This document shows positions 6,752-13,956 of a stretch of 17,117 nucleotides of DNA, piece by piece. Numbering within the stretch: the stretch's first letter is position 1; each line of letters begins with the position of its first letter. Below the pieces are notes generated by a model. The model had not been told where the DNA came from and searched no databases. It saw nothing but the letters and a program-made list of their open reading frames with translations. Where the stretch lies: contig JAIXYF010000497.1 of NCBI GenBank assembly GCA_027490345.1, forward strand, positions 1 to 17,117, in the 5' to 3' direction. The translations under genes and the position numbers were made by a program. The DNA is from Novosphingobium sp. (lineage in GTDB: Bacteria; Pseudomonadota; Alphaproteobacteria; Sphingomonadales; Sphingomonadaceae).

Positions 6752-8158
6752 TCAGCCCAGCAGGCGCCGCGCCGCGCGTTCCAACATCGGCTGGTCGTCA
6801 GCGATTTCGCCCAGCAACACAGCAGAGCCGCCCGCAATACGCCGCACCAGAACCAGCGCAAACTCCGCGCCTTCCGGTTCCAGCGCATAGAGCGGTCTGT
6901 GATCCAGCGCGCGCAGATCCTCCACCATTAAAGCGCGCGGCGCGGGCGCGGCCTTGCCGGTTTCCTCGCGGCGCTGCTTGCGTTCCAGCGCAACGACGCC
7001 TTTGAGCCCGCCCGGCGCCTTGGCCAGATAGGCCCCAAGCTCGCCGTACCCCAGCGCAAGGCGCTGCGCGTGGGTCAGCGCCGTGGTATATTCGGCAATG
7101 CGCGTCTTGTCGTAATCTGCGCCGAACACCAGCTTGACCAGCGGGGTCAGTGGCGCGCGGGCCTGCATTTTCAGCCCGGCATCGGCGACCAGTTCGGCGT
7201 AGTCTTCCGGAGCGTCTTCGGCGGCCAGCGCAAAATCCCACGCACGGCCAATCGCGGCATAGAGCGCCCCGCGCGTGCGGTCTTCACTGGCATGGGCGAT
7301 ATGCGCCAGATCGCGGGCAGAGGCGAGCCAGTCGGCAAGGCACGAAGGGGGTGTTTCATCCGCCAGCAGCGCCAGTGCAGGTTCGCCGGGGATGATTTCG
7401 GCGCCGAATTCGGCCAGATCGAGCAGCGACGAATCGGCGGCTTCATCGCCCAGCAAGGCACTGTCCGGCCCATCGGCCCAGCCGCCGAGCGGCACTTGCG
7501 CCGCGCGGCGCGGGGCCAGCGATGCACTGCCGGGGCGCTGATCGAGCGCCTGCTCGATTTCCAGCAGCAGCGCGTCGGTGGTCTGCTGGTCGGCCAGTTC
7601 CTTCCAGTTGATCACGCCATAGAGATAATCGATGGTCTCGTTGTCGGTTGAGAACGGCAGCAGGATGCCGCGATAGAGAATCGTGCGGCCCCGCTGGTTG
7701 ACGAACTCCGCCTCAAACCCGATCGGCGCCTGATTGGCGATGATCTGCAGATAGTGATCGGTGATGCGCGAGAGCAGCGAACGGCCGGGAATATCGCTCA
7801 AACGGCGCAGCGGGCCACCCGCTTCGCATTCATCCGCCAGCACCTGCCCCAGAAACGGGATCGCCGGGTCCTCGATCCCGGAATCGAAATGCAGCAGTAC
7901 CGAATGATCGGCAAAATCGGGCAACTGCCCGTCGAGCAGCGACTGAACCGGGGGAAACTGCCCCTGATCCAGCAAGCTGGCCCAGAAATTGTAGGCCCGC
8001 ACCTGCATGCGGCGCTCGTCCTGCCCGATGGCGGGCGGAGGCGCGGCGGCAGGGCCCTGCTCGTCGATCGATTCCTCGTAGTCGGCATAGTCGGCCGGCT
8101 GGTCGAAGAGGTCGGAGCCCTCCGATCCTTCGGTGCTGATGCCGCGATAGGTATCCAT
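6752..8158 (-). CDS. PAS_5-type domain protein with uncharacterised C-terminal domain
   Basis: Cytoplasmic protein of 468 residues with no signal peptide or membrane segment. The first 50 residues are acidic and low in complexity. Residues about 52-186 resemble the PAS_5 (PF07310) family of alphaproteobacteria: RAYNFWASLL, a central GRSLLSRITDHYLQIIANQ helix, then strands ending in GVINWKE. A linker rich in A, D, L and E follows (about 190-265). The C-terminal half (about 270-468) is mostly helical, with a distinctive stretch PLVKLVFGADYDKTRIAEY (338-356) then a basic ERKQRREETGK (391-402) and a final small alpha/beta-looking part; I do not recognise this region. There is no kinase, cyclase or output domain. 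Caulobacter MopJ, a single-domain PAS protein under CtrA control, may be a distant relative of the PAS part (from memory). The ATG at 8156-8158 has GGGGACT about 5 nt upstream. Confidence 0.85.
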   Translation of the reverse strand: MDTYRGISTEGSEGSDLFDQPADYADYEESIDEQGPAAAPPPAIGQDERRMQVRAYNFWASLLDQGQFPPVQSLLDGQLPDFADHSVLLHFDSGIEDPAIPFLGQVLADECEAGGPLRRLSDIPGRSLLSRITDHYLQIIANQAPIGFEAEFVNQRGRTILYRGILLPFSTDNETIDYLYGVINWKELADQQTTDALLLEIEQALDQRPGSASLAPRRAAQVPLGGWADGPDSALLGDEAADSSLLDLAEFGAEIIPGEPALALLADETPPSCLADWLASARDLAHIAHASEDRTRGALYAAIGRAWDFALAAEDAPEDYAELVADAGLKMQARAPLTPLVKLVFGADYDKTRIAEYTTALTHAQRLALGYGELGAYLAKAPGGLKGVVALERKQRREETGKAAPAPRALMVEDLRALDHRPLYALEPEGAEFALVLVRRIAGGSAVLLGEIADDQPMLERAARRLLG

Positions 8159-8195
8159 GAACCAGTCCCCGTGGTCGTGCGATGGGGCCCGTCAT

Positions 8196-8230
8196 GGCGC
8201 AACATGGTAAAGATGTACTTAAGTTGCGCC
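8196..8230. promoter_or_regulatory. 8-bp inverted repeat enclosing a CtrA-like site
   Basis: GGCGCAAC (8196-8203) and GTTGCGCC (8223-8230) are perfect inverted arms with a 19-nt spacer, 38-72 nt upstream of the PAS gene start. On the minus strand the spacer reads TTAA-N7-TTTACCAT (8222 down to 8204), one base off the alphaproteobacterial CtrA consensus TTAA-N7-TTAAC(CAT). It may be an operator, or a hairpin in the leader. No clear promoter hexamers were identified. Confidence 0.4.
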
Positions 8231-8297
8231 GCACGGGCGCACGTGTTCAAAAATTGTCTGGTCTGATCCAGCCGGCCCTGGGCTACTTCCGCGCGCC

Positions 8298-9182
8298 TCA
8301 ACGCGCAGCGATAGCCGCCGCCTTGGCCAGCAAGCGCACGGCCATATCGCGGTGGAGCAGTTCGGCCATCTTGCCGTTCACTTTCAGTGCGCCCTTGCCG
8401 GCGTTGGCCGGATCCCCAAACGCGGCAACAACCGCCTCGGCTTCGGCCACCGCCGCATCGCCCGGCGCAAACACGCGGTTGGCGATCTCGATCTGCGAGG
8501 GGTGGATCAGCGTCTTGCCATCAAGGCCTAGATCGCGCGCCTGCGTGCATTCCGCCTCAAGCCGCGCAGGCTCGTCAATCGCATTGCATACGCCGTCAAG
8601 CAGAACGAGGCCATACGCGCGCGCCGCCATCAGCGACTGGACCATGACCGGCACGAACCCGATGCGGCCCGGAAGCTGCGCCATGCCGGTTTCCTTGGCC
8701 AGATCATTGAGCCCGAGAACGAAGCCCGCAAGGCGCGTGATGCGCGCCGCATCGGCAATCCGTTCCAGCGCCAGCACCGCACGCGGCGTTTCGATCATCA
8801 CCCACAGACGCACGGCCGGATCATAGCCTGCCCCGTCCATGGCGACGGACAAGGCAACGACATCGGCCGCATCATCCACCTTGGGCGCAAGGATCGCATG
8901 AAGCGGACACGCGGCCAGCGCGGCCAGATCGGCCTTGCCCCAGGGCGAGCCGAGCGAATTGATCCGCGCGATAATCTGCCTGTGTCCGAAACCGCCCGCG
9001 GTCAATTCCTCGACCAGCGCAGCGCGGGCCTCGTCTTTCATTTCGGGGGAGACGGCGTCTTCCAGATCGAGCGCTACCGCATCGCAGGGCAAGGCGCGCG
9101 CCTTGTCTACCGCGCGGCGGTTGCTGGCGGGCATATAAAGCAGTGAGCGCAGCGGCTGCGCATCCGGAGCGACTTCAGACAA
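8298..9182 (-). CDS. CitE-like CoA ester lyase (HpcH/HpaI aldolase/citrate lyase family)
   Basis: Cytoplasmic Mg-dependent lyase of 294 residues, acting on a beta-hydroxyacyl-CoA such as malyl-CoA or citramalyl-CoA. Visible motifs are the first barrel strand RSLLYMPASN (12-21), DLEDAV (39-44), APKV (K101), the Mg ligand region MIETPRA (E131), GLNDLA (D160) and KTLIHPSQI (223-231). I chose the TTG at 9180-9182 because AGGAG lies 7 nt upstream; an in-frame TTG at 9198-9200 would place that Shine-Dalgarno inside the gene, and the first ATG falls within the conserved first strand. No citrate lyase alpha or gamma subunits (CitF, CitD) are adjacent, so it is a stand-alone CitE homologue. The exact substrate is unknown. 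It lies 71 nt after the DUF2141 gene and 139 nt before the PAS gene. Confidence 0.93.
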   Translation of the reverse strand: MSEVAPDAQPLRSLLYMPASNRRAVDKARALPCDAVALDLEDAVSPEMKDEARAALVEELTAGGFGHRQIIARINSLGSPWGKADLAALAACPLHAILAPKVDDAADVVALSVAMDGAGYDPAVRLWVMIETPRAVLALERIADAARITRLAGFVLGLNDLAKETGMAQLPGRIGFVPVMVQSLMAARAYGLVLLDGVCNAIDEPARLEAECTQARDLGLDGKTLIHPSQIEIANRVFAPGDAAVAEAEAVVAAFGDPANAGKGALKVNGKMAELLHRDMAVRLLAKAAAIAAR

Positions 9183-9253
9183 ACGGAAACTCCTGCACAA
9201 AGCGCCTAAAGGCGGAGCCCTTTCCCCAAGCGGCGGCGCCGCGCAAGGAAATG

Positions 9254-9727
9254 TTACAGGAGGTAGCGAACCTTGATCGCAGTGCGCAGCTGCGCGGAGC
9301 CAACCTGAAACGAAGCCGCGCCAAAACGGGGCGGGCCGAACACCAGCGGCGCATCGCGCGAAAAGCCGAAGCCTTCCTTCGGCAGCATCATCATCTTGTC
9401 CATGCGGCCATTGCCGTTTTCATCATGGAACAGGGCAATCGCATAGCGGCCCTGCGGCACATCCTTGAACTGCACCGTCTCGCCCTTCAAGGCGGGCACG
9501 GTGAGGTGCCGCGCATGGGGATCCTTCTGGCAATCGGGGAAGGTCTTGGGGTTCGCGGTCATGCAGGCCATGATCTGCCCGTTGTTCGACCGCAGGCCGC
9601 CGATCTCGATCAGGATCGAGCCGGGGGCACCGGCGGGCGCGCTCTGCACTTGCGGCATCGCGGCGACGATCAGCGGCGCTGCCACCAACGCTGCACCCAA
9701 GGCAAGGCCGCTGCTGCTGCGCGTCAT
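9254..9727 (-). CDS. DUF2141 family secreted protein
   Basis: Exported protein of 157 residues. It has a signal peptide (MTRSSSGLALGAALVAAPL, probable cleavage around AMPQVQSA, residues 24-30), then a small beta-rich domain of the DUF2141 family. Characteristic motifs are GSILIEIGGL (36-45), QGRYAIALFHDENGNGRMD (92-110, a Ca-binding-loop-like turn) and GFGFSRDA (119-126). Two cysteines, C55 and C66, could form a disulfide. The function of the family is unknown. The ATG at 9725-9727 overlaps the stop of the membrane hydroxylase gene as ATGA, so the two are translationally coupled and their products may work on the same envelope lipid or pigment. I see no independent Shine-Dalgarno. Confidence 0.9.
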   Translation of the reverse strand: MTRSSSGLALGAALVAAPLIVAAMPQVQSAPAGAPGSILIEIGGLRSNNGQIMACMTANPKTFPDCQKDPHARHLTVPALKGETVQFKDVPQGRYAIALFHDENGNGRMDKMMMLPKEGFGFSRDAPLVFGPPRFGAASFQVGSAQLRTAIKVRYLL

Positions 9728-10434
9728 GGTGCCGAAACGCCCTTGTCCGTGCCGCAGACGTGATCCCAGAAACGAAAGTAGAGGCCGAAGTTGCATCGAT
9801 ACAGCTCGTGGTGACGGTGATGATGGCTCGCTGTTATCACCCATTGCCCTACTGGCGAATGAACGAGCACCTTTGGAAACATCTCCCAGCCCATATGATT
9901 GGTCACGCCCATCACGGTCATGACCATCAGCACGATCCCCAGCACACCGGCGTGGATCGGCACCACGAAGACCAGCGCGGGGATGAACAGGCCGACAATC
10001 GCGGCTTCTATCGGATGGAAATTCATGGCCGCCCAAGCGGTCGGCGGGCGGCTGGCGTGGTGCACCGCGTGAACCGCACGGAACACTGCCGGGCGGTGCA
10101 TCCAGCGATGCGTCCAGTAAAACCACGTGTCATGCAGCGCGAGATAGACGAACAATGAGACCGGCAACCACCACAGCGGCCATTCGTTCACATCGGTGTA
10201 GACCCGCGTCCAGCCATAGTGCTGCCAGCCCCACGCAATGATCCCGGCGGGCACGCCATAGATCGCGGCAGAAGCAAGGCTCCACGTGATCTCGCTGCGC
10301 ATCTGCGCCTCAAGCCCGGTGTAGTGCCCGGGGCGCACCCGCGCGGTGATCCACGCGAAGATCCCGCTCACCGCGAGATAGCGCGCGCCCACAATCACGG
10401 TCATCACCAGCGCGGAAAGCCACATCTCGTTCAT
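9724..10434 (-). CDS. Fatty acid hydroxylase/sterol desaturase-superfamily membrane protein
   Basis: Integral membrane diiron hydroxylase of 236 residues. The histidine clusters of the family are present: H101-x7-H109-x3-H113 (HDTWFYWTHRWMH), H122-x2-H125-H126 (HAVHHAS), H140, H180 and the final SHHHRHH (H204-H209). Hydrophobic segments flank them at about 8-30, 50-72, 87-101 and 143-175. The family includes sterol C4/C5 oxidases, fatty acid hydroxylases and the beta-carotene hydroxylase CrtZ; the length exceeds typical bacterial CrtZ and no other carotenoid genes are present, so the substrate is left open. I chose the ATG at 10432-10434 (GGAG lies 10 nt upstream); a GTG at 10456-10458 and an ATG at 10423-10425 are alternatives. 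It overlaps the DUF2141 gene by 4 nt. Confidence 0.9.
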   Translation of the reverse strand: MNEMWLSALVMTVIVGARYLAVSGIFAWITARVRPGHYTGLEAQMRSEITWSLASAAIYGVPAGIIAWGWQHYGWTRVYTDVNEWPLWWLPVSLFVYLALHDTWFYWTHRWMHRPAVFRAVHAVHHASRPPTAWAAMNFHPIEAAIVGLFIPALVFVVPIHAGVLGIVLMVMTVMGVTNHMGWEMFPKVLVHSPVGQWVITASHHHRHHELYRCNFGLYFRFWDHVCGTDKGVSAP

Positions 10435-10497
10435 GTGCGGGGCGCTCCGGTCGCGCACTGGAAGAAAAGCGGGCTCATCAAGTTCTGCTTATGCCAA

Positions 10498-10551
10498 GCC
10501 TGCCCGCCTGTGGACAGCCCGCCGTTGGGGCAGTCCACGATTTAGGCAGGC
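10498..10551. terminator. Extended hairpin between helicase and hydroxylase genes
   Basis: Nested inverted repeats lie after the helicase stop (10573, minus strand). The outer arms are GCCTGCC (10498-10504) and GGCAGGC (10545-10551). The inner arms are GTGGAC (10510-10515) and GTCCAC (10533-10538), continuing after one A-A mismatch with GCCC (10517-10520) against GGGC (10528-10531), with a 7-nt loop. No T-run follows on either strand, so it is not a classic intrinsic terminator; it could be a 3' stabilising structure, a partial terminator or a protein-binding site. Confidence 0.45.
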
Positions 10552-10572
10552 CGCAGACCATACCGCAGCGGA

Positions 10573-12132
10573 TCAGACCGCGCGGCGCACCTTGTTGCGG
10601 TGCTGGCCGACGCCGGGGTTGCCGCCGCCGCCGCCCGGGCGGAAGCTGCGCGGCTTATCGTCACGCGGGGCATCGGTGCGATCGGCGCGGGCGGGATTGC
10701 CGACCGGCCCCCGCTCACTGCCCGTGCGTTCGCCGCCCGTGCGGGGATTGGCATCGCGCGGACGACCATCGCGGCCCTGCGCGCGGCCACCGGGCGTGCG
10801 ATCATCGCGCACCCGCTCACCACCGCGGCCCTGCCCGCCATTATGCCCGCCGCCGGGATTGCCGCCACGGCGATCACCGCCGCCCCGGCTGCCGCCGCGT
10901 CCGCGGGCGTCGCGGTCATCGCGGCGCGCATCGCGCTCGGCCTCTTCGGGCTTGCGGCTGACAGCGGGGAGCTTTGCGGCTTCGGCCAGGAAGCTTTCGG
11001 GCAGCGGCAGCGGCATCAGCTTGATGCCGGTCAGCTTCTCGATATCCTTGAGGTAGGGCTTTTCATCCGGCGCGCAAAAGCTGATCGCTTCGCCGTCCGC
11101 ACCCGCACGTGCGGTGCGGCCAATGCGGTGGACATATTGCTCGGCCACGTTGGGCAACTCGAAGTTGAACACATGGCTCACCCCGCTCACGTCGATCCCG
11201 CGCGCGGCGATATCGGTGGCGACGAGGATCGGGCACGAACCCTGACGGAACGCATCCAGCGCGGCGGTGCGCTGCGCCTGGCTCTTGTTGCCGTGGATCG
11301 CGCGCGCGCTGATCGAAGCGGCGGAAAGGTGGCGCACCACGCGGTCTGCACCGTGCTTGGTGCGGGTGAACACCAACGCGCGGTCAAGCTTGCCATCGGC
11401 CAGCAACGCGCGGATGCGCAGCGTCAGCAGCGACTGCTTTTCGGCCTGATTGACGAATGTGACGAACTGCTCGACGCGCTCGGCCGTGCTGGCCTGCGGG
11501 GTCACTTCCACGCGCACCGGGTTGTTGATGAACTGCTTGCCCAGATCCGCAATCGCCTTGGGCATCGTTGCGGAAAAGAACAGGCTCTGGCGGTCCTTGG
11601 GCAGCAGGTTCGCCACCCGCTTCAGCGCATGGATAAAGCCGAGGTCCATCATCTGGTCCGCTTCATCGAGCACGAAGATCTCGACCTTGCCCAGCGTGAG
11701 CGCGCGCTGGTCGATCAGATCGAGCAGGCGGCCCGGTGTCGCCACAAGAATGTCGACGCCCGGCACGAGGCGGCGGGCCTGCTTGCCCACCGGCACGCCG
11801 CCGAACACGCAATCGACGACCAGACGCAGGTTCTTGGCATAAGCAGCGATGTTTTCGGCAATCTGCGCGGCCAGTTCGCGCGTCGGCGAAAGCACGAGCA
11901 TGCGGCATGAGGCCGGCTTGCGCGGCTGGGGATTGGCGGCCAGCCGGTGCAGCGAAGGCAGCGCGAACGCGGCGGTCTTGCCAGTGCCGGTCTGGGCGAT
12001 GCCCAGCAGATCGCGGCCTTCGAGCAGGGCCGGAATGGACTGGCGCTGGATCGGCGTCGGATCAGTATAGCCCTTGCTGGCAAGCGCGTGGAGGATCGGC
12101 TCGGCAAGGCCGAGATCGCTGAAGTAAGACAT
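10573..12132 (-). CDS. rhlE: DEAD-box RNA helicase, RhlE-like, with Arg/Gly-rich tail
   Basis: ATP-dependent RNA helicase of 519 residues involved in RNA remodelling (ribosome assembly, mRNA decay or cold adaptation in relatives). All core motifs are present: Q motif PTPIQRQSIP (25-34), motif I AQTGTGKT (46-53), Ia PTRELA (83-88), Ib TPGR (132-135), II DEAD (156-159), III SAT (187-189), IV VFTRTKH (254-260), V ATDIAARGID (305-314) and VI HRIGRTARAG (335-344). From about 395 the tail is disordered and rich in R, G, D and N with many RGG and GGR steps, typical of RhlE-group proteins that bind RNA non-specifically. I use the ATG at 12130-12132 (GGA 5 nt upstream); the frame upstream lacks helicase homology. 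The symbol rests on overall similarity to RhlE rather than on a search. A 138-nt gap containing a hairpin separates it from the next gene. Confidence 0.94.
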   Translation of the reverse strand: MSYFSDLGLAEPILHALASKGYTDPTPIQRQSIPALLEGRDLLGIAQTGTGKTAAFALPSLHRLAANPQPRKPASCRMLVLSPTRELAAQIAENIAAYAKNLRLVVDCVFGGVPVGKQARRLVPGVDILVATPGRLLDLIDQRALTLGKVEIFVLDEADQMMDLGFIHALKRVANLLPKDRQSLFFSATMPKAIADLGKQFINNPVRVEVTPQASTAERVEQFVTFVNQAEKQSLLTLRIRALLADGKLDRALVFTRTKHGADRVVRHLSAASISARAIHGNKSQAQRTAALDAFRQGSCPILVATDIAARGIDVSGVSHVFNFELPNVAEQYVHRIGRTARAGADGEAISFCAPDEKPYLKDIEKLTGIKLMPLPLPESFLAEAAKLPAVSRKPEEAERDARRDDRDARGRGGSRGGGDRRGGNPGGGHNGGQGRGGERVRDDRTPGGRAQGRDGRPRDANPRTGGERTGSERGPVGNPARADRTDAPRDDKPRSFRPGGGGGNPGVGQHRNKVRRAV

Positions 12133-12419
12133 AGGAATCCAATCGGTTTGATGGATGCGCGGCGCGGATGCCAAGCGCAGGCAGAAGGTCGACCATGCGA
12201 CCCATGCGTGAAGGGGAAGCCAAGCGAAGCAGCCGTTCAGCCGGGGCGGGTACACGCCCTGAAACGGCGGACCTCACGCTTGCCCGGGCTTGCGGCGGAG
12301 AGTCCGCTCGCCAGTCCTGCTGAGGCGCTGCTTAAACGCAATTGCGCGGGAAAGCAAGGAAATTGCGCAAACGGGCAGCGGGCTTCCCAAACGCCGCCGT
12401 GTCGCTCTATCAGACAGCC
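12133..12419. other. Divergent intergenic region, helicase / M20 peptidase
   Basis: 287 bp with no convincing gene. Both flanking genes must have promoters here, but I cannot assign hexamers with confidence. It holds a short perfect hairpin GCGGA-GAG-TCCGC (12295-12307) in the part that would be helicase leader, and two copies of AATTGCGC (12340-12347 and 12361-12368) spaced 21 bp, about two helical turns. The second copy lies within the palindrome TTGCGCAA (12363-12370). Confidence 0.4.
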
Positions 12420-13745
12420 ATGCAAATCCGCCTTGCCGCTGCGCTCCTCGCAACATCGATTCTACTGCCCGCCACGGTCTGCGCTGCGCCTGTGCTTTCT
12501 GCACCGGAGCGCCGCATGGTGGCGATTGTCGAAGCAAACGCGGAGCGCGATATCGCGTTGCTTGAAAAGCTGGTGAACCAGAACTCAGGCTCGCGCAATC
12601 TCACCGGGGTCAAGGCCGTGGCCGATATGCTCCGCCCCGAATTCGAGGCGCTAGGCTTCACCGTCACGTGGCTGCCCATGGAACAGGCAGGCCGAGCCGG
12701 TCACCTCGTCGCCACGCATTCCGGCAAGCCGAACACCAAGCGTCTGCTGCTGATCGGCCACCTCGATACGGTGTTCGAGGCGGACTCGCCGTTTCAGACC
12801 TTCACCCGCAGCGGGCAATTCGCCACCGGCCCGGGCGTTGCAGACGACAAGGGCGGCGTGGTTGCCATGCTGGCAGCGCTGCGGGCGATGGCGGCGGCGG
12901 GAACGCTGAAGAATGCCAATGTGACTGTCTATCTGACCGGCGACGAGGAAGACGCGGGCGATCCCCAATCCGCCGCGCGCGCCGATCTGATCGCGGAAGG
13001 CCGGAAGGCGAACGTCGCGCTCGATTTCGAGGGGCTGGCGCGCGATGCGGGACCTGATGGCTCGCTGGTCGACATGGGCTCCATCGCCCGCCGCTCAGCC
13101 TATAGCTGGACCATCGAGGTCACTGCCAAGTCCGGCCATTCGAGCGGCGTGTTCGGCGCAGATGGTGATGGCGCGATCTATGCTCTTGCCCGCATTCTCA
13201 CAGCGATCCGCGTCGAAGTGCCCGAGCCCAACCTCACGCTCAATGCCGGCATGATCGTAGGCGGGGCCGAAGCCGCACTTGCCCCCGATCAGGCGCATGT
13301 CAGCGCCAGCGGCAAGACCAACATCATCCCCGCCAAAGCCATCGCGCGCGGCGATCTGCGCACGCTTTCGCCCCAGCAGAACGCCAAGGCGCAGGAGAAA
13401 ATGGCCGCCATCGCCGCCCGCGCCTACCCCGGCGCAACGGCCCGGATCACGTTCGAGGAAGGCTATCCGCCGATGGCACCCACCGATGCCAACCGTGCGC
13501 TCTTGGCAAAGCTCAATGCCGTGAATGCCGCACTCGGCCTGCCCGTGATGCCTCCGCTCGATCCGCTGAAACGCGGCGCGGGAGATATCAGCTTCGTCGC
13601 CGCCGATGTCCCCGGCCTTGTCGGCCTTGGCCCGGCGAGCAAGGGCGACCACACCCCGGCAGAGACGGTCGATCTTGCCAGCCTCACCCTGCAGGCCAAG
13701 CGCGCCGCACTGCTGATGAGCCGCCTGGCCGCTGAGCCGAAATGA
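12420..13745 (+). CDS. Secreted M20 family metallopeptidase (glutamate carboxypeptidase-like)
   Basis: Periplasmic di-zinc exopeptidase of 441 residues. The signal peptide spans residues 1-23 (MQIRLAAALLATSILLPATVCAA). Zinc-site residues are H114 (LLIGHLDTV, with D116), D142 (GVADDKGG), E176/E177 (TGDEEDAG, catalytic and ligand), D202 (ALDFEG) and H411 (KGDHTPAE). The dimerisation (lid) domain lies between about 225 and 335, with the conserved KSGHSSGVFG and GKTNIIPAKAIARGDLR. This matches the M20A/CPG2 glutamate carboxypeptidase group, which removes C-terminal Glu or acidic residues from peptides or folate-like compounds; the true substrate is unknown. The ATG at 12420 is chosen because it gives a complete signal peptide; the Shine-Dalgarno is weak. 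A DUF1289 gene follows 10 nt later. Confidence 0.94.
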   Translation: MQIRLAAALLATSILLPATVCAAPVLSAPERRMVAIVEANAERDIALLEKLVNQNSGSRNLTGVKAVADMLRPEFEALGFTVTWLPMEQAGRAGHLVATHSGKPNTKRLLLIGHLDTVFEADSPFQTFTRSGQFATGPGVADDKGGVVAMLAALRAMAAAGTLKNANVTVYLTGDEEDAGDPQSAARADLIAEGRKANVALDFEGLARDAGPDGSLVDMGSIARRSAYSWTIEVTAKSGHSSGVFGADGDGAIYALARILTAIRVEVPEPNLTLNAGMIVGGAEAALAPDQAHVSASGKTNIIPAKAIARGDLRTLSPQQNAKAQEKMAAIAARAYPGATARITFEEGYPPMAPTDANRALLAKLNAVNAALGLPVMPPLDPLKRGAGDISFVAADVPGLVGLGPASKGDHTPAETVDLASLTLQAKRAALLMSRLAAEPK

Positions 13746-13755
13746 GGATGGGGTG

Positions 13756-13956
13756 ATGACCGGCCACCCCGCCAGCCCCTGCACCGGCACGTGCACGCTC
13801 GATCCGCTCAGCCGCCTGTGCCAAGGCTGTGCACGCACGACCGACGAGATCATGGCGTGGCCCAACGCCAGCGCGCGCCAGAAGCAGGCCATTCTGGCCG
13901 CCATCGCCCAGCGCCGTCAGACCGCGTTTCAGAGCGTCAGCGTCAAATCGAAATAG
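13756..13956 (+). CDS. DUF1289 family small cysteine-rich protein
   Basis: Small cytoplasmic protein of 66 residues with the DUF1289 cysteine pattern: SPCTGTCTLDPLSRLCQGCARTxxEI, giving C9, C13, C22 and C25 as a probable metal (Zn or Fe-S) site, followed by the family-typical W and a basic helix. The function is unknown. The ATG at 13756 is preceded by GAGG 7 nt upstream and by a GTG codon directly in front; the ATG is preferred. It lies 10 nt after the M20 peptidase stop and is probably co-transcribed. The last 28 bp overlap the 3' end of the convergent porin gene, so the C-terminal residues (about SVSVKSK) are constrained by both frames. Confidence 0.88.
   Translation: MTGHPASPCTGTCTLDPLSRLCQGCARTTDEIMAWPNASARQKQAILAAIAQRRQTAFQSVSVKSK

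Noticed and set aside
8250..8290. Intrinsic terminator after the CitE-like gene (CTGG/CCAG stem followed by ATTTTTG)
   Set aside because: The stem is only 4 bp, too weak to call although a T-run is present on the minus strand.
9201..9253. Terminator between the DUF2141 and CitE-like genes
   Set aside because: A GCGGCGCCGC palindrome and a CGCC-TTTA-GGCG stem exist, but the stems are short and lack a proper T-tract.
10600..11910. Plus-strand open frame antisense to the helicase
   Set aside because: Ala/Arg repetitive start arises from the antisense of the RG-rich tail; no domain.
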